Of a stretch of DNA of 64,000 nucleotides, positions 18,025 to 26,976 are shown in pieces; the first letter of the stretch is position 1, and each line of letters starts with the position of its first letter. The notes under the pieces are model-generated. The model saw only the letters and a list, made by a program, of their open reading frames with translations, did not search any database and had not been told where the DNA came from. Where the stretch lies: positions 1,178,001 to 1,242,000 of the forward strand of contig NZ_CACVAN010000001.1 of NCBI RefSeq assembly GCF_902726655.1. Direction: 5' to 3'. This DNA is from Virgibacillus ihumii. GTDB lineage: Bacteria; Bacillota; Bacilli; Bacillales; Amphibacillaceae. Both the position numbers and the translations under genes were made by a program.

Positions 18025-19776
18025 TCAGTTTTTTTGTGTATAATCCCTTAACCTAGGCTCAATCAGCGATGTATCAACTTCCTCATAGGATATTACCGGT
18101 GCTTTCTTTTCCTGATCGAAAGCCGCAATTGTTGTTTTGAGCCAATCCTCATCATTACGATCCGGGTAATCCGGTTTATAATGCGCCCCACGGCTCTCAT
18201 TACGGTTATATGCACCCATTGTAATAACACGTGCCAAATGCAGCATGTTTTTCAGCTGACGGGTAAACATAACACCCTGATTGCTCCAACGTGATGTATC
18301 ATTAATATTAATCTTGTTCCAGCGTTCCTGAAGTTCCTGAATTTTTTCATCAGTCTTCAGCAATTTATCATTATGACGAACAACCGTTACGTTATCAGTC
18401 ATCCATTCACCAAGTTCCTTATGAATCTGATAGGCATTTTCGTCGCCTTCCATTTTCATGAACTCATCAAATATTTCCTGCTCTTCTTTCTCCCGTTGTT
18501 CGAACAATTCAGGTGACATATCCTCAACATGCTTATCAAGTCCATCAATGTATTCAATTGCATTCGGACCTGCTACGGATCCTCCGTAAATTGCAGAGAG
18601 CAGAGAATTTGCACCCAGACGGTTTCCGCCATGCTGTGAATAATCACACTCACCACAGGCAAAAACCCCTGGGATACTTGTCATTTGGTCATAGTCTACC
18701 CAAAGACCACCCATTGAATAGTGGACAGCAGGGAAAATCTTCATTGGTACTTTACGTGGGTCTTCACCGACAAATTTTTCATAAATCTCGATAATTCCGC
18801 CAAGCTTAACGTCAAGTTCTTTAGGATCCTTGTGGGACAAATCCAGATAGACCATATTCTCGCCATTAATACCAAGTTTTTGATTTACGCAGACATCAAA
18901 AATTTCACGTGTTGCTATATCGCGCGTTACCAGGTTCCCGTAGGCCGGATATTTCTCTTCAAGGAAATACCATGGCTCACCATCTTTGTACGTCCAGATA
19001 CGTCCGCCCTCACCGCGCGCTGACTCACTCATCAGGCGCAGTTTGTCATCTCCCGGAATGGCGGTTGGATGAATTTGAATAAACTCACCATTCGCATATT
19101 TAGCACCCTGCTGATACAGAATACTGGCAGCAGACCCAGTGTTAATCATGGAGTTTGTTGACTTTCCAAAAATAATTCCCGGTCCGCCGGTTGCCATGAT
19201 GGTTGCATCTGATGGATATGATTTTATTTCATGCGTTTTAATATTTTGTGCAACAATTCCTTTGCCAACACCATCATCATCCAGAATAGCACCAAGGAAT
19301 TCCCAGTTCTCGTATTTTGTAACCAGACCTTCCACTTCATAGCGACGAACCTGTTCGTCCAATGCATATAATAACTGTTGTCCGGTTGTGGCTCCTGCAT
19401 ATGCTGTGCGGTGTACGGATGTACCGCCAAAACGCCGGAAATCAAGCAGACCTTCAGGCGTCCGGTTAAACATAACACCCATTCTGTCAAGTAAGTTTAT
19501 AATTCCAGGTGCTGCATCACACATTGCTTTAACCGGCGGCTGATTTGCCAGAAAATCCCCGCCATATACGGTATCGTCAAGGTGCTTCCAAGGTGAGTCC
19601 CCCTCACCTTTAGTATTCACTGCACCATTAATCCCGCCTTGAGCACATACAGAGTGAGAACGTTTAACAGGTACAATGGAGAACAAATCTACATTCACAC
19701 CTGCTTCTGCTGCCTTTATTGTTGCCATAAGACCGGCTAGACCGCCGCCTACAACAACTACTTTGCGATTACTCAT
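18025..19776 (-). CDS. sdhA: Succinate dehydrogenase flavoprotein subunit
   Basis: A 583-residue catalytic subunit that oxidises succinate to fumarate. The dinucleotide-binding motif VVVGGGLAGLMA is at residues 7-18. The His for covalent FAD attachment lies in SHSVCAQGGING (about 41-52). The active-site region includes HPTAIPGDDKLRLMSESARGEG, with the catalytic Arg and His. The C-terminal helical domain ends near residue 580. It is typical of the Bacillus-type (low-GC) enzyme. Middle gene of sdhCAB. Confidence 0.98.
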   Translation of the reverse strand: MSNRKVVVVGGGLAGLMATIKAAEAGVNVDLFSIVPVKRSHSVCAQGGINGAVNTKGEGDSPWKHLDDTVYGGDFLANQPPVKAMCDAAPGIINLLDRMGVMFNRTPEGLLDFRRFGGTSVHRTAYAGATTGQQLLYALDEQVRRYEVEGLVTKYENWEFLGAILDDDGVGKGIVAQNIKTHEIKSYPSDATIMATGGPGIIFGKSTNSMINTGSAASILYQQGAKYANGEFIQIHPTAIPGDDKLRLMSESARGEGGRIWTYKDGEPWYFLEEKYPAYGNLVTRDIATREIFDVCVNQKLGINGENMVYLDLSHKDPKELDVKLGGIIEIYEKFVGEDPRKVPMKIFPAVHYSMGGLWVDYDQMTSIPGVFACGECDYSQHGGNRLGANSLLSAIYGGSVAGPNAIEYIDGLDKHVEDMSPELFEQREKEEQEIFDEFMKMEGDENAYQIHKELGEWMTDNVTVVRHNDKLLKTDEKIQELQERWNKININDTSRWSNQGVMFTRQLKNMLHLARVITMGAYNRNESRGAHYKPDYPDRNDEDWLKTTIAAFDQEKKAPVISYEEVDTSLIEPRLRDYTQKN

Positions 19777-19806
19777 GATTCTGACTCACTCCCTCTTTCC
19801 AAAAAA

Positions 19807-20427
19807 TTAAACACCATAAGCAAATTTAATTAATGCACGTACTCCGATATAACTTATCGCAAAAAATACAATCAGCGTTGCGTATGTAACAATTTTTTGC
19901 GATTTTGGTGACTGGGTGAAGCCCCATGAAACCAGGAAACTCCATAGACCATTGCTGAAATGGAATGTAGTTGAAAGCACGCCAATAATGTAAAACCAGA
20001 ACATTACCGGATTGGAAAGAATATTTTCCATCAGGTTATAATCCAGTTCCGCAGTGCCCATCCCGATTTGCACTCGTGTTTCCCAAACGTGCCAAGCGAT
20101 AAAGACAAATGTAATAATCCCGGTTATGCGCTGCAGAAAAAACATCCAGTTTCGGAAATAGCCATAATTTCTTGGGTTGTTTTTTGTCACAAAAACAATA
20201 TAAACACCCAAAATTGCGTGAAATAAAATAGGCAAAAAGATAATGAATGTTTCCAGCACAATCCTGAACGGCAAATCGTGCATAAATGCTGCAGCTTTGT
20301 TAAAGCTTTCTTCCCCATATACAGCAAAATGGTTTACTACCAGATGCTGAATCAGGAAGATTCCAATCGGTATGACACCTAATAAGGAATGGAGTCTTCT
20401 GTAAAAGAACTCACGATGCTCTGACAT
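19807..20427 (-). CDS. sdhC: Succinate dehydrogenase cytochrome b558 subunit
   Basis: A 206-residue membrane anchor with five transmembrane helices. It is the single-subunit, dihaem type-B anchor. Likely haem-ligand His lie in FLIQHLVVNH, LFHAILG, IAWHVWET and TFHFSNG. It links complex II to menaquinone and the membrane. The ATG follows GGGGGG with 7-nt spacing. First gene of sdhCAB, diverging from yslB, as in B. subtilis. Confidence 0.97.
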   Translation of the reverse strand: MSEHREFFYRRLHSLLGVIPIGIFLIQHLVVNHFAVYGEESFNKAAAFMHDLPFRIVLETFIIFLPILFHAILGVYIVFVTKNNPRNYGYFRNWMFFLQRITGIITFVFIAWHVWETRVQIGMGTAELDYNLMENILSNPVMFWFYIIGVLSTTFHFSNGLWSFLVSWGFTQSPKSQKIVTYATLIVFFAISYIGVRALIKFAYGV

Positions 20428-20485
20428 GTGTTACCCCCCTCGGTTGTGATTTGATACTGTAATTAGTAATGCACAAAATCAGATG

Positions 20486-20517
20486 ACAATATTAACTTAT
20501 TGTCCAATATTGTACAA
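20486..20517 (-). promoter_or_regulatory. Candidate sdhCAB promoter overlapped by an inverted repeat
   Basis: The minus strand carries TTGTAC, 17 bp, then TAATAT, about 60 nt upstream of sdhC. An 8-bp inverted repeat (ACAATATT at 20486-20493, AATATTGT at 20506-20513) spans the spacer and touches both hexamers, so a dimeric regulator could bind here. It does not match Rex or CcpA consensus by eye. The long leader of this 320-bp gap contains no other clear element. Confidence 0.45.
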
Positions 20518-20749
20518 TTTATGACATATTTTATTGTACTTCTAACAATAAAAAGCGTCAAGAAAGGAAGCCTTAATTTCACAAGTATGTGATATTTATC
20601 ATCATTTAAATTCTGGTTTTCAATAATATAGTCGTGTTCTTGCACTGCCGGCAGAGAACATGGATAATAAAATTATAATTGATAAGCTATTCTCGAACTT
20701 AATAATCAATGTTAAAATAAACTGGTTACTGACAGAAAGGATGACAACA

Positions 20750-21187
20750 ATGCCAGATGCAAAGGAAGCTTTGCCTGTAAGTGTCTTGGATGAACTTCAC
20801 ACATCCGGTGCCGGGTATGATATCATTCGTTACCTGGGATTACCTGAGCTGCTGGGATCTGAAGCACCCACACTTCTTTATTTTATGGGTAAAAACATTG
20901 CACGAAAAATGGATATCAAATCTGTTTCGGATATTGTCTACGCATTCGAAAAAATTGGATGGGGGAAACTGGACTTAGTAAAGGAAAAGAAACGGGAATT
21001 AACATTTCATCTCATGTCTGATTCAATTGTTTACAAACTAAACGCCCCATTCGAGACAGATTTTCGACTGGAGTCAGGTTTTTTGGCTGAATCAATAGAA
21101 TTAATTAAAGAGAAAACATGTGAATGCAAAGAGGAAATCAATAAAAAAATTCACATGATAGAATTTACCGTCGTTTTTACAGATTAA
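20750..21187 (+). CDS. yslB: YslB family protein (DUF2507, V4R-like fold)
   Basis: A 145-residue soluble protein. Segments such as GAGYDIIRYLGLPELLGSEAP (broken here at residue level), MGKNIARKM and an acidic C-terminal part with CECKEE-like Cys match the YslB family; function is unknown. Start MPDAKEALP is chosen because GAAAGG lies 8-9 nt upstream; earlier in-frame ATGs at 20660 and 20741 lack a usable ribosome site. Divergent from sdhC, the conserved B. subtilis arrangement. Confidence 0.85.
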   Translation: MPDAKEALPVSVLDELHTSGAGYDIIRYLGLPELLGSEAPTLLYFMGKNIARKMDIKSVSDIVYAFEKIGWGKLDLVKEKKRELTFHLMSDSIVYKLNAPFETDFRLESGFLAESIELIKEKTCECKEEINKKIHMIEFTVVFTD

Positions 21188-21293
21188 CAGATACATCAAC
21201 CAGCTGCAGACTGTATGTAGTAATGCAATCTTTGCTACCGCTTACGGTTACGAGCACTTCACACTGCTGTCTCGTGACAAAATCCCATAACTT

Positions 21294-21328
21294 AAAGAGT
21301 AGGGCATTCACAGCACCTACTCTTTTTT
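21294..21328. terminator. Bidirectional terminator of yslB and uvrC
   Basis: AAAGAGTAGG pairs with CCTACTCTTT across a 12-nt loop. The plus-strand tail is TTTTTTT, ideal for yslB; the minus-strand tail is TTTAAG. The 3-prime arm includes the uvrC stop codon. Confidence 0.8.
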
Positions 21329-23095
21329 TGCCAGGTGTTCTTTAATTGTATTGGCAATATTAATCGGAATACCAAGTTTCGTCATACGCTCAACTGATGC
21401 ATTGCGAATTTCATTCACTGACTTGAAATGAGTCAGCAGCAGTCGTTTGCGTTTTTCTCCTACCCCGGGCACTTTATCCAGTTCCGACTGAAATAGACTT
21501 TTTCCTCTTAATTGACGGTGAAACGAAATGGCGAACCGATGCACTTCTTCCTGAATACGTTGTACAAGATAAAATTCCTGTGAATTCCTTGGTAACGTGA
21601 CGACAGCAGGCGGATCACCATACACCAGCTCACTCGTTTTATGCTTATCATCCTTGACCAGCCCGCACAATGGAATATCAAGTCCGAGTTCGTTTTCCAA
21701 TACATCAAGTGCTGCACTCATCTGCCCTTTACCACCATCAACGATGAGTAAATCTGGTAATGGCAAGTTTTCTTTCAGCACTCTCTTATATCTGCGCCTG
21801 ACTACTTCGCGCATTGTTTCATAATCATCAGGACCATCAACATCCCTTATTTTATATTTTCGGTATTCGTTTTTATTCGCTTTTCCGTCGGTAAACACAA
21901 CCATGGCCGAAACAGGATCCGCCCCTTGAATATTTGAGTTGTCAAATGCTTCAATCCGGTGTGGTGTTTCTATATTCAGGATATCTCCAAGTCCTTCGAC
22001 AGCCTTGATTGTTCGTTCTTCATCACGCTCAATAATGGAGAATTTCTCCGTCAGCGCAATAGAAGCATTTTTTTCAGCTAATTCCACCAATTCCTTTTTC
22101 CTTCCGCGAAAAGGGGTGTGGACGTTAATTTCCAGTAACTCCTTTAGGAGATCGGTATCCGTTCCAATCGGTACCAGAAGCTGTTTTGGCTTTATATGAT
22201 GATGGTGAAGGTAGAAACGGCCGATAAAGCTGATAAATGTATCAGATGGATCATCAAAAAACGGAAAAATGGAAACATCCCGTTCGATTAATTTTCCCTG
22301 TCTGATAAAAAACACCTGCACACACATCCAGCCTTTATCATATGCGAAACCAAAAATATCCCGGTCTGTCTGATCATTCAGCGTCATCCGCTGCTGTTCC
22401 ATGACAATTTCAATATGCTGAATCTGATCGCGCAACTCCTTGGCCCGCTCAAAATTAAGATCTGAACTCGCTTCATACATGGCAGATTTCAGATTATCTT
22501 TAATTTCTTTATGTCCCCCGTGCAAAAATGATGTAATACTTTGAATAATTTCCTTGTAGGTATCGTCAGAGGGAGGGGTTTCACTACAGGCAAGACACTG
22601 CCCCATATGGTAGTACAAACAATAGCGCCCCGCTGGATTGTTACATTTCCTTAAAGGATACAAACGGTCAAGCAGTTTTTTCGTTTCGCGAGCTGCCAAT
22701 ACGTTCGGATAAGGCCCAAAATATTTCCCCTTGTCTTTTTTTATTTTGCGTACAATCTGAAGGCGCGGGTGCCGTTCCGATGTGATTTTCAGGTACGGAT
22801 ATGATTTATCATCCTTTAACAGCACATTGTATTTGGGATCATATTTTTTTATCAGATTCATTTCGAGTATTAGTGCCTCAATTTCGGAAGTCGTTACAAT
22901 GTACTCAAAATCCGTAATTTCCTGTACAAGACGTTGCGTTTTTTTATCATTCGCTCCGGTAAAATATGATCTGACCCGATTGCGCAACAGCTTCGACTTG
23001 CCAACATAAATTACTGTTCCGTGCCTGTCCTTCATCAGGTAGCAGCCCGGCTGAGCTGGAAGAACAGCCAATTTATCTTTAATTTGCTGACTCAT
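21317..23095 (-). CDS. uvrC: Excinuclease ABC subunit C
   Basis: A 592-residue nucleotide-excision-repair nuclease that makes the 3-prime and 5-prime incisions around lesions. The GIY-YIG domain (about 10-95) contains PGCYLMKD and [22 protein letters not shown] motif (about 200-235) binds UvrB. The C-terminal RNase H-like nuclease has [10 protein letters not shown] and [10 protein letters not shown], and helix-hairpin-helix motifs ([14 protein letters not shown]) end the protein. Start MSQQIKDK follows AAGGATGG. Position near trxA matches B. subtilis. Confidence 0.97.
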   Translation of the reverse strand: MSQQIKDKLAVLPAQPGCYLMKDRHGTVIYVGKSKLLRNRVRSYFTGANDKKTQRLVQEITDFEYIVTTSEIEALILEMNLIKKYDPKYNVLLKDDKSYPYLKITSERHPRLQIVRKIKKDKGKYFGPYPNVLAARETKKLLDRLYPLRKCNNPAGRYCLYYHMGQCLACSETPPSDDTYKEIIQSITSFLHGGHKEIKDNLKSAMYEASSDLNFERAKELRDQIQHIEIVMEQQRMTLNDQTDRDIFGFAYDKGWMCVQVFFIRQGKLIERDVSIFPFFDDPSDTFISFIGRFYLHHHHIKPKQLLVPIGTDTDLLKELLEINVHTPFRGRKKELVELAEKNASIALTEKFSIIERDEERTIKAVEGLGDILNIETPHRIEAFDNSNIQGADPVSAMVVFTDGKANKNEYRKYKIRDVDGPDDYETMREVVRRRYKRVLKENLPLPDLLIVDGGKGQMSAALDVLENELGLDIPLCGLVKDDKHKTSELVYGDPPAVVTLPRNSQEFYLVQRIQEEVHRFAISFHRQLRGKSLFQSELDKVPGVGEKRKRLLLTHFKSVNEIRNASVERMTKLGIPINIANTIKEHLAKKE

Positions 23096-23121
23096 TATCG
23101 ATTCCATCCTTTAACCAAATA

Positions 23122-23152
23122 AATCCCTTGCCACATGACGCAACAAGGGATT
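23122..23152 (-). terminator. Terminator after trxA
   Basis: A 9-bp stem (AATCCCTTG with CAAGGGATT) is followed on the minus strand by TATTTGG, 33 nt past the trxA stop and just before uvrC. The T run is interrupted, so some read-through is possible. Confidence 0.72.
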
Positions 23153-23184
23153 ATTTTCCGTTCCTTTATATTATATTCACGTTG

Positions 23185-23499
23185 TTAAGCATGTTTGTTA
23201 ATTAAATCAACAAGTGCTTCTTTCGGCTGAAAACCAACGACCTGATCAACCACATTGCCATCTTTAAACAGCAATAGAGTCGGGATACTCATTACCCCAT
23301 ATTTACCGGCTGTTTCCTGATTTTCATCTACATCAAGTTTAACAATCTGTACTTTATCTTCCATTTCACCATCAATTTCCTCGAGAACCGGAGCAATCAT
23401 TTTGCATGGTCCGCACCAAGGAGCCCAAAAGTCGGCAAGTACGAGACCTTCTGCAGTCTCTTTGGTGAAATTTTGATCCGTTACATGAGCAATTGCCAT
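23185..23499 (-). CDS. trxA: Thioredoxin
   Basis: A 104-residue cytosolic disulfide reductase. The active site WCGPCK has Cys29 and Cys32; the cis-Pro loop is MSIPTLLLF and the C-terminal part has [10 protein letters not shown]. It reduces ribonucleotide reductase and other disulfides with NADPH through thioredoxin reductase. The ATG follows GAGGAGGAA. It lies between etfA and uvrC, as in B. subtilis, with terminators on both sides. Confidence 0.98.
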   Translation of the reverse strand: MAIAHVTDQNFTKETAEGLVLADFWAPWCGPCKMIAPVLEEIDGEMEDKVQIVKLDVDENQETAGKYGVMSIPTLLLFKDGNVVDQVVGFQPKEALVDLINKHA

Positions 23500-23633
23500 T
23501 TCTATTCCTCCTCAATCTAACTGACTTCTGTAATGAGTATATCACCGTTAGTATATCCTAGCTAATAGTTTGCTTATTCCAAAAAAATTCGGTTGCTGAC
23601 TTGGTCAGTTGAATACATTTATAACTTAATGGA

Positions 23634-23670
23634 AAATACAGACCCTGCCAATTAACAGCCGGGTCTGTTT
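23634..23670 (-). terminator. Terminator after the fadR-fadB-etfB-etfA operon
   Basis: The minus strand has ACAGACCC-GGC, a short loop, GGC-GGGTCTGT with a small internal mismatch, then ATTTTCC. It begins a few nt past the etfA stop. Confidence 0.82.
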
Positions 23671-23675
23671 GATAT

Positions 23676-24647
23676 TTATTTCAATTTTTTTATTTCCTCA
23701 GTCAACATCGGAACGACATCGAAAATGTCACCCACAATACCGTAATCCGCTACATTAAAGATGTTAGCTTCCGGATCTTTATTGATTGCCACGATTACTT
23801 TGGAATTGGACATTCCGGCAAGATGCTGAATTGCGCCGGAAATACCGCATGCAATATATAAATCCGGTGTAACAACCTTACCAGTTTGACCGATTTGCAA
23901 TGAATAATCACAGTATTCCGCGTCACAGGCACCTCGTGAGGCACCAACTGCTCCACCTAATACATCAGCAAGTTCCTGAAGCGGTTCAAAACCTTCCTCA
24001 CTTTTGACGCCGCGTCCGCCTGCTACGATTACATTTGCTTCAGACAGGTCAACCCCTTCAGATGCTTTTCTGATAACATCTTTAATAACTGTACGGATAT
24101 CAGCAATATCAACTTCCTTGGTTGAAATGTCACCTGAACGAGACTCATCCTTTTCTGGAGCAGCAATATTATTTGGCCGGATTGTTGCAAAAGTCAATCC
24201 GTTCGTGATTGTTTTCTTCTCAAATGCTTTACCGGAATAAATAGGTCTCGTAAAGACGACTTTGCCGCCATCACTTGAAATTTCTGTAGCATCTGAGATC
24301 AGCCCTGTCTCCAGCTTACTGGCCAGTTTAGGAGTTAGGTCCTTCCCGATTGACGTGTGTCCCATAATAATCCCATCGGGAGACTCATCATTTATCACAG
24401 CCATAACCGCCTGGCCAAATCCATCCGGAGTATATGTTTCGAGTTTATCATCTGCTACGGTTACGACACGGTCCGCACCATAATAAATCATTTCCTGGCC
24501 CTGTTCGTTTAAATCACCAGTTCCGCAGATAACCCCGACAATCTCCCCATCTGCACTAATGGATTTTGCCGCGGCAATTGCTTCAAATGTTACGTTACGT
24601 AGTGTATTTTCTCTCAATTCGCCTATAACTAGTATTTTATCACTCAT
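23676..24647 (-). CDS. etfA: Electron transfer flavoprotein alpha subunit
   Basis: A 323-residue FAD-binding subunit of ETF. The C-terminal FAD domain carries the family signature around SGAIQHLAGMSNSKVIVAIN and the SRGACDAEYCDYSLQIGQTG region. It receives electrons from acyl-CoA dehydrogenases and passes them toward the menaquinone pool. Start MSDKILVIGE has AAGGAG 8 nt upstream. Last gene of the fatty-acid operon, 27 nt after etfB. Confidence 0.97.
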   Translation of the reverse strand: MSDKILVIGELRENTLRNVTFEAIAAAKSISADGEIVGVICGTGDLNEQGQEMIYYGADRVVTVADDKLETYTPDGFGQAVMAVINDESPDGIIMGHTSIGKDLTPKLASKLETGLISDATEISSDGGKVVFTRPIYSGKAFEKKTITNGLTFATIRPNNIAAPEKDESRSGDISTKEVDIADIRTVIKDVIRKASEGVDLSEANVIVAGGRGVKSEEGFEPLQELADVLGGAVGASRGACDAEYCDYSLQIGQTGKVVTPDLYIACGISGAIQHLAGMSNSKVIVAINKDPEANIFNVADYGIVGDIFDVVPMLTEEIKKLK

Positions 24648-24674
24648 GTCATTTCTCCTTTCCGTATTCAATGG

Positions 24675-25448
24675 TTACAGTACTTTTGATTCATCTTTGA
24701 GAAGGGATACCAATTCCTGAACCTGTTCATCCAGTTCACCTTCGAGCACTCTTCCTGCCTCTTTTTCCGGCGGCATAAATATGTCTTCTGTTTTTGTTTT
24801 TGCTTCCACATCATCTTCATCAAGATCCAAATCATCAATCTCAAGTTCTTCAAGCGGTTTTTTCTTCGCTTTCATAATTCCTGGCAGTGATGGATATCTT
24901 GGATCATTCAGCCCTTGCTGACATGTAACCAGTACCGGTAAGGAAGTTTCAATTTTTTCTACATCGCCTTCTACATCTTTATCCATTTTTACGGTATCCC
25001 CATCAATTTCCAAGGCAGTAATGGTTGTGACGGAAGGGATGCCAAGTAACTCGGCAAGACGTGGACCTACTTGACCACTTGCTTCATCAATCGCTACATT
25101 ACCTGCTAAAATAAGGTCTGCTTCCTTATCCTCAAAATATGCTTCCAAAATTTTAGCAGTAGTGAATTGATCGCCATCTTCGAGATCATCTTCTGTATTA
25201 ATCAATACAGCCTTATCAGCACCCATTGCCAAAGCAGTGCGTAACTGTTTTTCGGAATCTTCATCTCCTACCGTGACGACAGTAACTTCACCACCATGAG
25301 CATCCTTCTGCTTAATTGCCTCTTCAACCGCATACTCATCATATGGATTAATAATATATTCAGCACCATCATCTTCAATTTGCCCATTGGATACAGCAAT
25401 TTTTTCTTCCGTATCAAATGTTTTTTTCAGCAATACATAAATATTCAT
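24675..25448 (-). CDS. etfB: Electron transfer flavoprotein beta subunit
   Basis: A 257-residue AMP-binding subunit of ETF. Family features are MNIYVLLKKTFDTE at the start, NPYDEYAVEEA, the DQFTTAKILEAYF region, and the recognition loop VTCQQGLNDPRYPSLPG. An Asp/Glu-rich stretch (about 200-225) is more acidic than usual, in line with a salt-adapted host. Start chosen at MNIYV with AGGAGG at 8 nt; a longer open frame upstream overlaps fadB and is not supported. Confidence 0.97.
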   Translation of the reverse strand: MNIYVLLKKTFDTEEKIAVSNGQIEDDGAEYIINPYDEYAVEEAIKQKDAHGGEVTVVTVGDEDSEKQLRTALAMGADKAVLINTEDDLEDGDQFTTAKILEAYFEDKEADLILAGNVAIDEASGQVGPRLAELLGIPSVTTITALEIDGDTVKMDKDVEGDVEKIETSLPVLVTCQQGLNDPRYPSLPGIMKAKKKPLEELEIDDLDLDEDDVEAKTKTEDIFMPPEKEAGRVLEGELDEQVQELVSLLKDESKVL

Positions 25449-25464
25449 ATATGATTTCCTCCTT

Positions 25465-26238
25465 CTACTTATCTTTGAAATTAGGCTTGCGCTTTTCAAT
25501 AAACGCTTGAACGCCTTCCTTTGCATCATTGGAACCAAAAATCTCGCCAAATGTTTTTGCTTCTTCCCGGACCCCATCAGCAAACTGTGAAGTCTTAGCA
25601 TACGGAATCAACTGCATAACACTGTTAATCGTCGGCTTGCTTTTAGCCGCAATTACAGTTGCCAGTTTCATAGCTTTTTCATGGGCTTCTTCTTCCCCAA
25701 CTGCATGATTGGCAAGACCCAATTGTGCAGCTTCTGTACCACTAATCGGTTGTCCACTCAAAATCATCTCATATGCTTTTGCAGAACCGACATATCTCGG
25801 CAGACGCTGCGTACCGGCAAATCCGGGAATGATACCTAATGTCAGTTCCGGGAGACCCAATTTTGCACTTTCCGTCACAATCCTGATATGACATGACATT
25901 GCAAGTTCAAGGCCGCCGCCTAATGCAGCACCATGAATGGCAGCAATAACTGGGATTGAAAAATTTTCGACACGATCAAATAATTTCTGACCGCGTTCCG
26001 ACAGAAACTGGTAATCGCTTGCATTCTGCAGTGAAGTAAATTCTTTAATATCCGCACCAGCGGAGAAAAATTTGCCTTCCCCTTTAAGTAGTACCGCCTT
26101 GGCATTGTTATCGGTTTCAATTTCATCCAATTTTTCATCCAAATCCTTTAACAGGGTGCTGGACAATGCGTTTGCCGGCGGGCTTTGAATGGTCAATACT
26201 GCAACATTCTCATTTAATTCGTATGTCAGTGTCCCCAA
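25465..26238 (-). CDS. fadB: Enoyl-CoA hydratase
   Basis: A 257-residue crotonase-fold enzyme that hydrates trans-2-enoyl-CoA in beta-oxidation. The oxyanion-hole segments are FFSAGADIKEF and IHGAALGGGLELAMSC; catalytic Glu candidates lie in ELTLGIIPGFAGTQRL. Start is TTG, with GAGGAGG 6 nt upstream. It lies 21 nt after fadR and 16 nt before etfB, so it is part of the fadR-fadB-etfB-etfA operon, as in B. subtilis. Confidence 0.95.
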   Translation of the reverse strand: MGTLTYELNENVAVLTIQSPPANALSSTLLKDLDEKLDEIETDNNAKAVLLKGEGKFFSAGADIKEFTSLQNASDYQFLSERGQKLFDRVENFSIPVIAAIHGAALGGGLELAMSCHIRIVTESAKLGLPELTLGIIPGFAGTQRLPRYVGSAKAYEMILSGQPISGTEAAQLGLANHAVGEEEAHEKAMKLATVIAAKSKPTINSVMQLIPYAKTSQFADGVREEAKTFGEIFGSNDAKEGVQAFIEKRKPNFKDK

Positions 26239-26259
26239 CTCAATCCTCCTCCTCTTCTT

Positions 26260-26844
26260 CTATTTATCGGAAAGGCCATGTGTTAGCAACCTGTGAACTT
26301 CAGGGGCCATTTCTAATAAATTATATTTTTGTTCTTTCATAACCCAATTTGTTACAGTTTCATCCAGGGTTCCAAAAATCATTTGCCTTACGAGCGGGAT
26401 GTTCAGATCATCACGAAATACTTTTTCTTTTGTGCCCTCTTTAATGATGTCATCCATAACCGACAAATAAGGCTTGAGAATATTATTAATTTCCAGCCGC
26501 AATTCGCTGTTCGACTGCCTTAGTTCCAACTGTGTGACAATCGCCAGGTGGTGGTCGCTGGCAAGCTGGCTGAAATGCATCCGGATAAGGGTGAGCAGTT
26601 TCTCATCTGCATTTTGCTTCTGATTGATGCCCTCGGCAATTTGTTCGATAAACTGTCCCATCTTCTCCTTAAAAACAGATACAAGAATATCCTCTTTATT
26701 TTTAAAATACAGGTAAATGGTGCCGTCTGCAACCCCGGCCTTTTTTGCAATTTTCGATACTTGTGAAGCATGGTAACCATTTTCGGCAATCACTTCAACA
26801 GCTGCTTCAATAATTTGATTGTATTTAGGTTTATTTTTCTTCAT
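26260..26844 (-). CDS. fadR: TetR-family repressor of fatty-acid degradation FadR (YsiA)
   Basis: A 194-residue TetR regulator, the exact length of B. subtilis FadR. The N-terminal helix-turn-helix (about 20-55) contains ENGYHASQVSKIAKKAGVA and GTIYLYFKNKEDIL; the C-terminal domain binds long-chain acyl-CoA, which releases it from DNA. Start MKKNKPKYNQ has AAGGAG 7 nt upstream. It leads its own operon, and a matching palindromic operator covers the promoter start site, so it is autoregulated. Confidence 0.95.
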   Translation of the reverse strand: MKKNKPKYNQIIEAAVEVIAENGYHASQVSKIAKKAGVADGTIYLYFKNKEDILVSVFKEKMGQFIEQIAEGINQKQNADEKLLTLIRMHFSQLASDHHLAIVTQLELRQSNSELRLEINNILKPYLSVMDDIIKEGTKEKVFRDDLNIPLVRQMIFGTLDETVTNWVMKEQKYNLLEMAPEVHRLLTHGLSDK

Positions 26845-26876
26845 GAGAATTCTCCTTACAGGAATCCCTTGTACTA

Positions 26877-26932
26877 ATATGAATGAACAATCATTCATAT
26901 TTTATTGTACAAATACTCAACTGTTATGTCAA
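26877..26932 (-). promoter_or_regulatory. fadR promoter with FadR operator
   Basis: The minus strand has TTGACA (26927-26932), a 17-bp spacer and TACAAT (26904-26909), a near-consensus SigA promoter. A palindrome with 10-bp arms (ATATGAATGA at 26877-26886, TCATTCATAT at 26891-26900) starts 3 nt after the -10, covering the transcription start. It matches the B. subtilis FadR operator pattern TGAATGAnTAnTCATTCA. Confidence 0.92.
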
Positions 26933-26954
26933 TATAGTTTGTCCAGCAATTATA

Positions 26955-26976
26955 CAAAAAAAGAGTATAAGACACT
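26955..26976 (-). terminator. Short terminator after lcfA
   Basis: A 5-bp stem (GAGTG with TACTC, 5-nt loop) directly past the lcfA stop is followed by TTTTTTTG. The stem is short but the T run is good. It would cut lcfA off from the fadR operon. Confidence 0.6.

Noticed and set aside
20463..20645. 60-residue minus-strand frame upstream of sdhC
   Set aside because: Covers the promoter and leader of sdhC, AT-rich, no ribosome site.
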